Part shown: piece by piece, positions 1 to 10,829 of the stretch
How the letters are laid out: each line of letters begins with the position of its first letter
How positions within the stretch are numbered: position 1 is the first letter of the stretch
NCBI RefSeq assembly: GCF_030272615.1
Contig: NC_081410.1
Coordinates: 573,451,241-573,511,240, forward strand
Source: Cryptomeria japonica
Taxonomy: Eukaryota; Streptophyta; Pinopsida; Cupressales; Cupressaceae
Reading direction: 5' to 3'
DNA length: 60,000 nucleotides
The notes under the pieces: generated by a model
The model's input: only the letters and a program-made list of their open reading frames with translations
What the model was told of the DNA's origin: nothing
The model's database searches: none
Position numbers and translations under genes: made by a program

Positions 1-325
1 AAATAAATTACTTTATTTCAATTAAATAGATGCAACTTGCATAAATACAAGTGGGAGATTTTAATAAATAAATTAGATTTATTTATTTTGAAGGATCAAT
101 TTAATTAAATGTAAATTTAATTAAAAAGGGGGAAAGGGGAATTAATTAAATAGAGTGATTAATTTAATTAAAGGTTAGAAAAGGCTTAGGTGAACTTAAT
201 TAAATAAATTGAGTAACTTATTTAATCAAATTGATGAATATGAAGAATTTAATTAATAAGGATAATGAGGTTAAAATGAATATTAAATATTCACTTAGGA
301 AAGTGGTCAGATTTATACGTCTACA
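1..325 (-). repeat. Start of the 3' LTR of A1, cut by the window edge
   Basis: On the minus strand this LTR starts TGTAGACGTATAAAT and runs toward the left edge. It matches the 5' LTR at 37469-37807, including the AT-rich (TTAATTAAA)-type tract. The plus-strand end CTACA at 321-325 sits directly beside the polypurine tract, as expected for a 3' LTR. The rest of the LTR, about 1.17 kb, and the target-site duplication lie outside the window. Confidence 0.85.
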
Positions 326-341
326 GTTTGCCCCTCTTTGA
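326..341 (-). other. Polypurine tract of A1
   Basis: On the minus strand the sequence TCAAAGAGGGGCAAAC directly precedes the LTR start TGTAGA. The same tract stands beside the LTR starts of B (41177-41191) and A3 (59097-59111). This conserved position supports its role as the plus-strand primer in reverse transcription and fixes the element's orientation. Confidence 0.8.
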
Positions 342-1567
342 AGTGATGTGTGCACACACGTTGATTCAAAGAAAAATTGTTGGATATGCTATCAAAATTT
401 GTCAATATGATGCCCCAGATTTGATGAACGATATTGACGATGCCCCCTCGGGAGATGAATCAAGGATTTTGAAAAATTTGTCGATTTGATGAGTGTTTTT
501 GGATTAACTACATTTTGAATATTAACTGTGTTGAATGCATTTTATTGATTCATCTCTTGAAATGATGTTGAAAAGGTTAAAAATGAAAAAGTGAGGAAAC
601 TACATGCCCCACTTATTAACCTTGTTGATTTTACCCTATAAAAAGGTAAAAAGTGACTTTGAAAAATCATTTGCACACTTGTCTCCTTTTGATTGTGACA
701 TTTGAGCTCTAACAAAGATGTTGATTCCATATGCTTTGCATCGATTTGAGTGCACCCATCAATATGAGAGGCCTGATGTTTATGGCCCACCTATAAGTGG
801 TCCAAATATTTCCACTTTTTTGATTGATTTTTCTTGTTTTGATCGAGTTTTTGATTTTTTGGTTTAAAATTTATCATTTTAGCATGTAGATTGATTTCCA
901 TAGCACATACAATAGACAAGTTACCGCGTAGGGTAAACCTAGGTAGGTTAGCATCTAAGTAGCCTTCTATAGTGCATCAATAAGGTAGGCTAGTGCATCA
1001 CATGTTTTAACACATAGGGTTTGCAAGAGAGCGCATGGGGTAGATAGAGTAGCGCGTCAGGGATTTTAGCGCATAGGGTTGACAGGGTAGCACAGTGGAG
1101 TGACCCGTTAGCACATGGGAGGTTTTAGCACGTAGGGTAAAGTTTCTAGCACATTGGTGAAGAAGGGTAGTGCATAAGTAGTAGCTTAGTGCATAGGAGC
1201 CCTAGTTTAGCACGTAGGATCCAAAATGGGTGAAAAAGGCATGGAAGAAATCATCATGAGTTAAGATAGATTAGATAGATGGCTTAGGGGTTGAAACACA
1301 CCTGTTGATTGTTCTCAGATGAGTCTTGAGCCATTATTTTTGCTTGTTGTGATGATGTCTAATTTTGATATGATGATTTGGAGTCTTTTGAAAATGCTTT
1401 CGATATGAAGTGCCAATCTGATTGATTGTTTTGATGTGGATCCTGATTTTGAGTTTGATGTGGATCTTTGATGTTTTCCTTCTGATATGAATTTGATATC
1501 CAATATGAGTCTTGATTTCTTTATTTTTGATATGATTCCTAATTTGATGCTTATGATATGGGTCCTT
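342..1567 (-). other. 3' non-coding region of A1 with a short-motif array
   Basis: This is the part of A1 next to the polypurine tract. I see no coding signal. Short ORFs here are shadows in AT-rich repeat DNA. At about 905-1215 there are some 15 copies of a degenerate motif of the type TAGCRCATAGGGT. From 1310 to 1567 runs a different degenerate repeat of the type GATATGGGTCTTGATTT, which continues at 13930 on the far side of the hAT-like insertion. A second purine-rich block (GAGGGGGCAT, minus strand, about 442-451) also recurs in A3. Confidence 0.6.
905..1215. repeat. Array of TAGCRCATAGGGT-like motifs
   Basis: About 15 degenerate copies are seen by eye, for example TTTAGCGCATAGGG near 1068 and TTTTAGCACGTAGGGT near 1124. 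Variants differ mostly as CG versus TG or CA, consistent with cytosine deamination. The same core in the opposite orientation (GTGCTAA, GCACTAA, GCGCTAA) forms arrays in the leader of A1 at 34090-34465 and 35990-36250, and a related array is in A3 near 59640-59930. The function is unknown. Confidence 0.65.
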
Positions 1568-1600
1568 GTTGTACTCAAAGAGTTTTTTAGTGGTGATTCT

Positions 1601-2040
1601 TTGCCAATTGGCGAATTTCATGCGAATTGTTTGGGGCAAAATCATGGTCAAATCGCTTGAAATTTCAGGGTTAACGGTGCATTGTAGAATTTGGCTTCGC
1701 CATTGACCACACATCGCCGACATGCATGCCCATAATATTCACCTGAAATCACTCAAACACGAGTATTAGATCACATCAGTTATTCACTAGCAATAGTAAA
1801 ATGACCGTGTACCCAGGACCTAATTCGCCAATGGTAAATTAAATGTTCATTACACGTGTCGACCAAATTTGCCAATATCAATTAAAACATTATAAGCATT
1901 CAAGGACCCATTGGGCTATTTCAACCCGCTTAAATTAAATTTTCATTGCACACCTATGCAATTCACCAAAAATGCAATTAAATTAAATGTTTATTGGCAA
2001 TTGCGACACCCGGGCCCCACACAATTCGCCAAAAATGCAA
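1601..2040. repeat. Left subterminal ATTCGCCAA-like motif array of the hAT-like element
   Basis: Copies or near-copies in both orientations: TTGCCAATTGGCGAATTT at 1601, AATTCGCCAATGG at about 1822, AATTCACCAAAAATGC near 1950 and AATTCGCCAAAAATGC near 2022. Similar motifs recur near the right end at 13563-13850. Subterminal short repeats are known binding sites for hAT transposases such as Ac. The role here is inference. Confidence 0.5.
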
Positions 2041-2051
2041 TCATGGATTGC

Positions 2052-2059
2052 TATAAATA
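2052..2059 (+). promoter_or_regulatory. TATA box candidate upstream of the hAT-like transposase
   Basis: TATAAATA at 2052-2059, about 280 bases before the first ATG of the transposase frame (2340). A possible splice donor AAG/GTGAGT lies at 2250/2251 and an acceptor TTTGTAG ends at 2305. That 5' UTR intron would be only 55 bp, unusually short for plants, so it is uncertain. Confidence 0.45.
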
Positions 2060-2339
2060 CACTCTTTCTTACAATTTGTTCATGTCTGATTAGTAAATTG
2101 GGAGCTCTCGAGTCTCGATTTGCATTCCGCAAATTGAGTTGGAAAGTTGAAGTTCGTTCACATTGTAGGGTGGAGGGCCAGAGTTACAATCCTGTAACAC
2201 AGGCCTAGGCATTCCTGATTCCTGATTCAGAGAATTGAGAAGGCATAAAGGTGAGTAATCATTTCTTCATACTTGATAGTATTAGTTTTAACTTTTAATT
2301 TGTAGTGAGAGGTCAAGACTCAAGATGTCATAGTCAGAC

Positions 2340-5100
2340 ATGGGTGAGGCTACTCAGGGTGGTGAAGGGATTGAGATGTCACACAATGGTGAGACTGAGA
2401 CTCCTCAGGGTGGTGAAGGGATTGAGATGTCAGAAAAGGGTAAGACTCCTCAGGGTGGTGAAACTAAAGGGATTGAGAGGCCATCAAAATGCCCAAAACT
2501 TAAACTTAAAGATACTACCATAAAGTCTTTCTTTGGAATTGGCAAAGTTTCTGGCCCATCAACTTCTGTAGTTGCAGAAGCCATTCACAGTAGCTCACCA
2601 CCACCACAAGGTGGGATTGTCATTGAGTTAAATGTATCAAATGAGGATGGCAATACCAACATGGTAGAAGATGTTGTAAAGGATACACACAATGAGGTAA
2701 TTCACTTGAATGCAAATGCTAGTACTGAAGATGATGTTGGTAGGAAGAAAAGAAAAAGGAAAGTAAAACTGGGGCGAGAGTGGGAGATGACAAGGAGTTT
2801 TAAGATTGATTGGGTAGCAAAGTACCCATTCATTGAACTGGTCCCAAACAATGAAGAACAACCAACAGAATGCAGGTGTAAGATTTGTAGCTAGAAAACA
2901 CGAGTATATTGGTAAGGTTTATGAAAAATAGATCATAGACGGAAAGGAAACACGAGTAGTAAGATGGAAATCAAAGGAAGAATGTCTTCATGTTAAGTAT
3001 GCCGTGAAATATGAAGAGCATAACCACAAAATGACAGTGATTGGTAATAGTGGATTTGGAAATACAATCAAGGCTGGGCTTGAACATGTAGCAAAAGATG
3101 CAAACCTGGCAAAGACTGTTTAGATGAGTGTTATTTTTCATATTATGTCGAGAGGGCATCCTATGAAAGATTTCCTAGAATTTAGTAATTTATTATCCTT
3201 TTTGAATGTTCCTCACTATCCTATGTCAAATTGGTCAATAAATGCTGGATGGGAAATGGAAAACTATCTCGCTGAGGTGGAAAAGAAAAATTTACAAGAG
3301 AGTGTAAAAGAGTCAAATTTCATTTCATTATCCATAGATGAAGTTACTGCGGTAGATAACACTGCTTGGGTTTGTATGCATGTGTATACTGTAAAAGAAT
3401 ACGTCCACCGAGCTCATCTACTTTGTGTTTGTAAAATGAGGGGCAATTCAATAGCAAAAATTTATATTTGGAAGTTAAGAAAGCTTTGAATGAAATTGCT
3501 GGTATGGATGACTTGACAATTGCCAAGAAGTTGGTGTGTGTTGGAGCTGATGGAGTTGTAGTAATGCAAGTTCAAAGGACTGGTCTTTGTGCAAGATTAC
3601 AAACTAGTATTGCATCATACATGGTTGGCATTCACTACATGGAGCATCGAATGAATTTAGCATATAGAATTGTAAGCAATTTCCCTATAGTGTCAAAAGT
3701 TGAAGATCTGGTCCACGAGATCCACTCATACTTCTATTGAAGTCCTAAACATTTTATAGAATTTCAGATTTTTGCTGAGGGAGTAATAGGAGGAAACAAG
3801 CTTCTCAGGGATGTTGAGACCAAGTGGATCTCCTTGCATGGACCAGCAGAATGAGTTCTAACAGAATATCAATCCTTGATCAGTCTAATGTATGAGCAAT
3901 GCCTCACAGTAGACAAAGCTCTTGATCTCTTACATAAGTTAAGTGATATAGAGACTCTTGTTAACTTTAGCTGGTCTTCTCCCCATGCTGGATTCAATGA
4001 AAAAACTTGTTAAGAAAGCCCAAGATAGAACTATGTATATCAATGAGTATAGCACTCTATGTAAAATGACATGCTTGAGCCTGGATGGTCTATATTTAGA
4101 TCTAACAGGGTGAAGCCCAAATTTTTTTAGGTGGCAGATAATTACAGTTTTGAATCATGCTGAAAATTTTTTACATTTCAATACCAAAAATGAGCTATGT
4201 GTCTTTGTAAAAGGATTTCAGATACCAATGCACCAATCTAAGACAGGCAAGTGAGGCAGAGCACTACTAGTTAAAAAGGAAGATTTTGAAAGGATTGTTA
4301 AATCTGTTAGTGATAATTTGAAGTCTATTGCATATGAACTTTCATCTGAGATTCACGAAATATTCCCTTGAGAAGAATACTTGAAGCCATGGGTTGTGTG
4401 TATCCTCAATTTTGGCATTCAATTGGAGATAATCCAAATGACGCAAAGATGTATCATAAAAAACTAGAGGAATTGATATTGACATTTTCAAGAGATGCAT
4501 ATTGCAATGGATAGCCAATAGAAGGAATTTTAAATTCAGATCATCTTAGAAAACAATGCAAATAGTTTGCATTGGTTATGAAACAATAGTTGGTTAACTT
4601 GGAGAATCCATTTGAACCTAGATCAATAACAAGGCTTTGGAAAAGGATAGATCAAAGTGAAGCATTGCATATTGCAATACTAGAATATTTGGAACTTGTT
4701 GATTTATGTCAAACAATGATATTAGGGTCGGTGGAAGATGAGAGAGTTTTCAATGCATTAGGGCTTTTGAAATCAAAGATCAGAAACTTGCTTGAGGTTG
4801 TTTGTAACCCAGTATAATGTTAGAGATTTTCCATATGATAGGGCACTGGCAATCTGGAATTCCATGCATGAAAGACGAGGGGTGTGCAACACTTTAAAAG
4901 CTGGTGGTGTTACTGCTAGTGCTAGTGCTGAGACAAATGAATATGATGGATCACAAACTTAGAGTAAGCATGAAGACGAAGACATTTTTGAATACCCAAC
5001 TCAGAATGAAGATGAACCTGTTAGTACTAGTCAATTTCTGAATCTTGAGTCCATTTGGGATATAGAAGCCTCGGAAAGTCAGACTGAGTCACTGAAGTGA
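2340..5100 (+). pseudogene. hAT-type transposase pseudogene (ZNF862/DUF4371-like)
   Basis: The protein would cut and move the element. The N-terminus (2340-2894) has three imperfect copies of TPQGGEGIEMS, then a basic nuclear-localisation-like run RKKRKRKVK and a possible zinc-finger start (CRCKICS). The core follows in broken pieces: 3124-3489 carries SLSIDEVTAVDNTAW, which matches the catalytic-domain start of plant hAT proteins, and 3468-3740 carries GADGVVVMQ and HRMNLAYRIVSNFP. The C-terminal part (4590-4817) has LVDLCQTMILGSVEDERVF, and VRDFPYDRALAIW follows at about 4820-4860, typical of the dimerisation region. At least three frame changes and several stops make it inactive. The start is the ATG at 2340. 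The end is taken at a TGA at 5098-5100 in a plausible acidic tail. Family assignment is from remembered motifs. Confidence 0.75.
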
Positions 5101-5771
5101 ATTAGTAGTCAATTTATAGGTATTTATAATTATACTACAATTCTTGAGTCATATTACAATTTCAATTTGCAAAAATTGCAATACTATAGTTGTCATTGAT
5201 GATTTTTGATATTGTATTCCTTCAATTTGTGAATCAGAAGTAGAACGGATACTTATGTCATATTTTAAATTGTGAATTTGAATTATTACTAAACAATTGA
5301 ATTATTAGTAAATTGGTATTTGGTTCCACATTATGTTCAACATGAAATGCAACAATTTGTGTCAAAATATCCATAAAATTATTCATACTGCATAACTATT
5401 ACTACTAGAACCTTTCTACTGTTCTACAGTAAATGCTTAAAATGATGTTCATGGCGAATAGGGTTTTGTGTTTTTTTTTTGTCTTAGTTGGCTAGTAAAC
5501 CGAAGTTGTCATGCATTGAAAATCTGAGTTGTCCTCTATTTATTTGTCCATGTCATCATCAAGTGTGGTCAAACCGGTTGGTCAGACATGTTTAATGTTT
5601 CATCTCTAACTCACAAATAAATTTCATGTTTAACAATTTAAGTGATGAGTTAGCAAGTGTTGGACCTGTTGGTTTGGGTTTAAATCATGAGGTCTCTTGG
5701 TTTTTTAGCATTAGCATTTTATGTTAGCAAGGTGGAGATTGTTAATGAAATCACTTTTGTCACGAGTTTGT
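5101..5771. other. Non-coding spacer between the transposase and the tandem repeat
   Basis: AT-rich DNA with no coding signal. From about 5664 it contains a stretch (GTTGGTTTGGGTTTA, then TTTAGCATTAGCATTTTATG) that recurs in diverged form at 12926-13060 on the other side of the second reading frame. Confidence 0.5.
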
Positions 5772-7204
5772 GACTGGGTGTGATTTTATGTTGTCGCACG
5801 GTCGTGAGGTGTTCATGGTTAAGTCATTTTAATTTGCGATCATGCGATGTAGTTTGTATCGCAGCTTAGTTGGTTTCATCACTTGCTCACAAGTTTTGAA
5901 GTTGTTTAGCCTTTTAAGTTGTGATCTGGCGATAGGTAAGTTTTGGTCTGATTTTGTGTTCATTGCATGCTCGCTGGTTTGTAAGTCTTAAGTCAAAAAG
6001 TGTTGCAAGCATGTGATGGCGGTTAAGTGCCTTATTGTCATGGGATCGCAAGGGTTTAAGTCAAGTTAAGTTTCGAGTTGCAAGCTTGTGATGAAATAAG
6101 TTATTTTGTTAGATTTGTAGTGGTCACCAGCTCGCAGGTAAAGAAAGAATATTACAAATAATGTTGCGAGGTTGTGACTGAAGGGCTTGATGAAGATCAA
6201 CAACTGTTGCTCACTCGTGAGATTCTTTGAGGATTTGTAAAAGGGGTTACGAGCTTGTGATTAAGAGGATTTGGTAGCATTGTCGCTAACTCACCGTTTC
6301 CTTTCCTAATTGTTATAACTGGTTGAGAGTGTGCAATTAAAGATGGGGATTGACATGTGGACTTGTTTTTCGAGTTTTGTAAAAGTTTTGAATGGCAATC
6401 GCAATCAAATGCCACAGTAGCTAGTTCATACAAGTGTGGCAATTAATGAGACTTGAGAGAAGTGATGGCTTGCATGATCTAGCTGAGATTTTGATATTTG
6501 TACAATTGCATTAATGATGGCGCCCATTCCCAAATACCATTTTATGTTGTGAGGTTGCGACTGGATGTGATTTTATGTTATCGCAAGGTCGCGAGGTGTT
6601 CGCGGTTAGGTCATTTTAATTTGCAATCATATGATGGGGTTAAGTCACTTGCTAGTAGGTTTTGAAGTTGTTTAGTTTTGGTCTGACTTTGTGGTCATCG
6701 CATGCTCACGGGTTTGTAAGTCTTAAGTCAAAAAGTGTTGCGAGCATGCGATGGTGGTTAAGTGTCTTCTTATCGCGGGATCACAAGGGTTTAAGTCAAG
6801 TTAAGTTTCTAGTTGTGAGCTTGCGATGAAATAAGTTGTTTTGTTAGATCAATAGCTGTCACTCACTCGCGAGATTCTTTGAGGATTCGTAAAAGGGGTT
6901 GCGAGCTTGCGATTAAGAGGATTTGGCAGCATTGTTGCTAACACATGGACTTGTTTGTCGGGTTCTGTAAAAGTTTTGAATGCCAATCGCCAATCAAATA
7001 TAAGGGCATGAATTCAAATTTCGCTTGAGTACTTCAGTTTGAAGTTTGGATTAATGCCACAAACTGTAGCTACTAGCTAGTTCATGCAAGTGTGGCAATT
7101 AATGGGACTTGAGAGTTGAGACTTGAGAGAAGTGACAGCGCCCAAATAGTAAATACCATAAATTGCATGATCGAGCTGAAGTTTTGTATAATTGCATTAA
7201 TGCA
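5772..7204. repeat. Imperfect tandem duplication, about 745 and 655 bp, rich in GCGAGCTTGCGAT-type motifs
   Basis: Copy 1 (about 5772-6516) and copy 2 (about 6559-7204) align with an offset of 787 at their starts. Both begin GACTGGRTGTGATTTTATG and end near AATTGCATTAATG. Copy 2 has lost internal stretches. Both carry many near-palindromic motifs such as TTGCGAGCTTGCGAT. Differences between copies are often CG in one and TG or CA in the other (for example GGTCGTGAGG against GGTCGCGAGG), which suggests methylated-CpG decay. The block lies just upstream of the second reading frame and could be its promoter region, though no TATA box is clear. Confidence 0.6.
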
Positions 7205-7325
7205 TTCTATCTTTGAGGTAATCCAGTGAATTGAGCTCTGCAACAACGTTGGAGAATTCAAAGTGTTGGATGTGAGAACTCAAAAAAATTTAGAAAATTG
7301 GTTAAGTTTTACTCCTATAGCTAAA

Positions 7326-10300
7326 ATGAGCTAGGCAACGAATGCTACTGGAGGTTCCAAACCCAAGCCCAAGCCCAAGCCCAAGCCCAAGCCCAAGGCC
7401 ACGACAAGTGGAGTAGGAGAACCTAGAGGTTCCAAGGCCAATGCCACTAAGGAAATGATGGTTAAGAAATACAAAGAGGAATTTGTAGATTTGATGCCAG
7501 GGACTTCTGTTGCTTTGAATACAAATCATTTGGCATGGAGAGATTTATTTAGCCAATGTAGAAACCCTACCACGCCTAATATGACTGGTTATGCTCTATT
7601 TAAGTATTTCTGGAATAATAGGGTTAAGGGTGTCCCAATGTCAAACCCTTGGGATTTAAATATGGCAAAGTTAATTGTGCCAGATGTGTATGTTGATGTG
7701 GATTTGATCAAAGAGTTGGCCAAACGCTATTGCCCAGTATCTAGGGTAATCAGAAGAAAGAACCAGTCTGCCCTAGTTTCAATTAACAGAGCTAGCTTTG
7801 TTGAAGCTTTCCAGATTACTAGTTCTGCATGTACAGATATAGATTTGAAGTGGATTGCAGAGGATTATGACAAATACAAAGGTGTTATCAAGAAGTATGC
7901 AATCCCCAGATACATACCTAGGGTGGATAGGAAGCCGATTATAATTCTAGAGAGTATCGAACCACCATTTGACATCACAACTTTCCACCATTATATGCAT
8001 TGTACAATCTATGGATTATGCAAAGTGTTGGGTTTTGATGGAGATTCAATAGTGTCAACTGAATTACTAATGATGGCCATGGACATTCAACACCTAGATG
8101 TTAACAAAGATTACGGTTATGTGGGCTATTTGGTTGAACATATTCATAATGCTCTAGTTGAAATTCAGAGTGGTGCACCCAGCCCTACTTTCAAGCATTA
8201 TTCATTGCTGATGCATTTAATCTTGTTCTATAATGTTGAGTTCTTGGATAAAGAATTGGAGCTTTTCAAAGAAGAACTCGGTGTCTTTATGCCAATACAA
8301 AGATGGACCCAGGTTTGGGACAGTAGTTCTCCCCATTCTTCTTTCCTTTTCTTTGAAAATTGGATTGTTTCACCAATTATGGAAATGCTAGGAATAATTA
8401 GGGAATGATTGTCAATTGATGTTAGGAGAGTTTTGAGACCTTACCAGTTTGTTCCAAACTGGTCTATTTCACATAACTGGGGGGACTTTTATTTTTTTGA
8501 TAACTTTTCTGTAATCAAAGTCTATGGGTGTCCTCAGCCTCCCCATATTTTACCAAAGTTTGTTCCAATTAGGATTGCTTTTATGGAGTTTATTTGGCAA
8601 TTGACCCTAGTTGAAAAAGAATACCTTGATAAACACAGGAAGGGTTATTTTCTTCCTAGGCTTTGGGTTGCGTCTGATTTTACCATTGGTAGGAATTGCT
8701 TTGATGAAGTAAACAATTTCCTTAAACAGTATAGGTTGGTTAATGTTGTGTCTAGATTCTATGATCCGAAACAATTTATTAAAATTGCAATACCAAAAAT
8801 GACACCTTGGGTCGTAATAAAGGACCATGAACCATTGGATGATGAAGATGTGATTAGAAATTTGTTGAGAAAAGATGAAGTACAAGAAAGGAGAAGAAAA
8901 TGGAAAAATTTGATGAGAGTTGAAGCACAATTGAAGGCTGCTGACCCTAGTTTCTTAGGTTTTTGCCCTGATAGCCCGTACCTGGAGAGGATTAACAAAA
9001 TGTTGAATTTATATGAAACTCTGATGGAACAAATGCCTCCAATTCTAGATTCCAAATTGGCTACTCAGCAGCAAGACCCCCAAGATGTACACTCTTCATA
9101 TGGCAAGAGGCCACTTAGTGTGTCTGCTCATGCCGATGATGTAGAGAGTGGGGATGAAGTTCAATCTACCCCAACTGCAAAGAAATAAAAAACTAGTGAC
9201 GTCAGTACAATTGTGAGGAGAGACACTGCTAGAGCAATTGTTACAGAACAAGGACAATACTTTCATCAAATAAGGACACAACTTAGAGAAGCAGGGCAGA
9301 ATGAAGAATAGGTAGAAACAAATGAAGCCCTTGCTCAAGGCTTTGATGAGCGTGTGATGTTGTCAAATGAATTCATGAAAGATGATGACTTTATTAAGTC
9401 AAATGAATTTAAAAGTTTTTTGTCAAGATTGAAACAAAAACAATTAAGACAAAATCTGATCATAGAGGAAGCAAATGAAGAAAAGAAACAGGAGGTCATT
9501 GAAGCACTACAGCAATATGATCCTGATAGGGAGCAAATATCTGTGGAATAGGAAAGACAATTGATTAAGAGAACTGGTATGATTATGATGCCTGATTGGG
9601 ATATCCAGTCTACTTTTATTATTGATCAGATTAGGAAGCAAGAGGACCCAATGTTCAAAACTGAATTTGAAATTGGAGATGTAATAAGAGGATTAGGATT
9701 TAATCCTAAGTCAAAGATACTTGCTGCTTGGTCTTTGGCCCCTTCCACTCAAAAGCCCCACCTTCTAAATATCCATGTAGAAAAGAAAGCTAACAGAATG
9801 ATCTGGAACTTGCAAAACACAACTGACACGAAGATTGCCTCTTTTTTGACTCAAGTTTCTTTCATGAATTTATCAAAAATAGAGGATTTGTCAAGAAGAT
9901 ACACAGAAACATATACCCAATTGATTACATTGAATAAAAGATATGAAGAGACACTGATGAAGAAGGGCGCTCTGGAGGAAGAGTTAGTGGATTTGAAAGA
10001 AAAAATTTCAAATGAGCCCCCTCCAATACAGATTATATAACAAGTACAAGAAATACCAGCTGATTTGATAGCAAAAATGGAGGAATACACAGGGAAAATT
10101 GAAAAGCTTGAAAAGGAACAAAATGTCAAGGCTATCTCTGTTGTGTGAGGAATTCTAAAACACAGGATTAATGTATTGAAAGGAAAATTGATGGTAGTGC
10201 ATGATTTGCACATTTCTTTGACAGAGGCAAGTAAAACATCCTCAGAGGCTATCACTTTTCTTGGACTTTTGTTCAATGTTTGGTCAGGAAGAAGCAGATT

Positions 10301-10829
10301 AATGGATAAGCTAGATACTGCAATGATGTATAGTGATGAGTTCCCTCCCAAAATCATTGACACCAAAGACATGGTGGAGGTAATGAATGTAGCTTATGCA
10401 TTTTTCACAAGGAAGGATGTGCTTATAAATGAAAAATTACAAACATTTGGGGAAGGTTATAGTAAATTGGTGCCTTCAATTTATGGTAGTAATGGACAGT
10501 TGAAATCAGTTTCTGATTGGACCAGCGAATTTGATTTGATTCTAGAGAAAGAAGAAATAATCAAGCATGTAAATGAATAGGTTGATGCTAATTTCCTTAA
10601 TGGTCTACTTGATTCACTATTCAAGGTTGAGGTTGACCATGCAAAATTTATTGTTGAGTCCAGGGCAGTTACAGATGCCAAATAGACAGATTCAGTTGCA
10701 AAGTTGGAAGAGGTAAAGGCATTTAGTTGGCCAACAGACAAAGAGGTGGATAGGTGGCAAGCCATGCTAAAAGTAAAGCCAAAGAAGAAATCTCAAGTTG
10801 AGGTTGCTACCCAAGATTACTCACAATAA
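7326..10829 (+). pseudogene. Unrecognised 1,168-codon reading frame inside the hAT-like element
   Basis: I do not recognise this protein. One frame runs from ATG 7326 to TAA 10827-10829 with no frameshift but nine internal stops: 7332, 8406, 9186, 9309, 9549, 10038, 10146, 10578 and 10683 (first bases). The N-terminus is a Lys-Pro repeat from a (CCCAAG)6 run at 7362-7397. The next 570 or so residues look globular, rich in aromatic and hydrophobic residues (for example YALFKYFWNN, FHHYMHCTIYGL, HYSLLMHLILFYN). The last third is charged and probably coiled coil (RYEETLMKKGALEEEL). The SINRASFVEAFQI segment faintly recalls plant transposon-associated domains such as the aminotransferase-like mobile domain, but I cannot assign it. 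The ATG at 7326 was chosen because it opens the frame just before the Lys-Pro run. It could be a second hAT gene, captured cargo, or part of another nested element. Confidence 0.6.
7362..7397 (+). repeat. (CCCAAG)6 hexamer repeat
   Basis: Six perfect CCCAAG units, read in frame as alternating Pro-Lys near the N-terminus of the unrecognised reading frame. Being a multiple of three, length changes would not break the frame. Confidence 0.9.

Noticed and set aside
5740-7000. Regularly recurring GCGAG motifs read as a CRISPR-like array
   Set aside because: Spacing is irregular, the motifs are short and degenerate, and the DNA is plant nuclear.
7326-10829. Stops in the unknown frame read as programmed readthrough or an unusual genetic code
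   Set aside because: All three stop codons occur, with no common context, and neighbouring pseudogenes are equally broken. Simple decay is enough.
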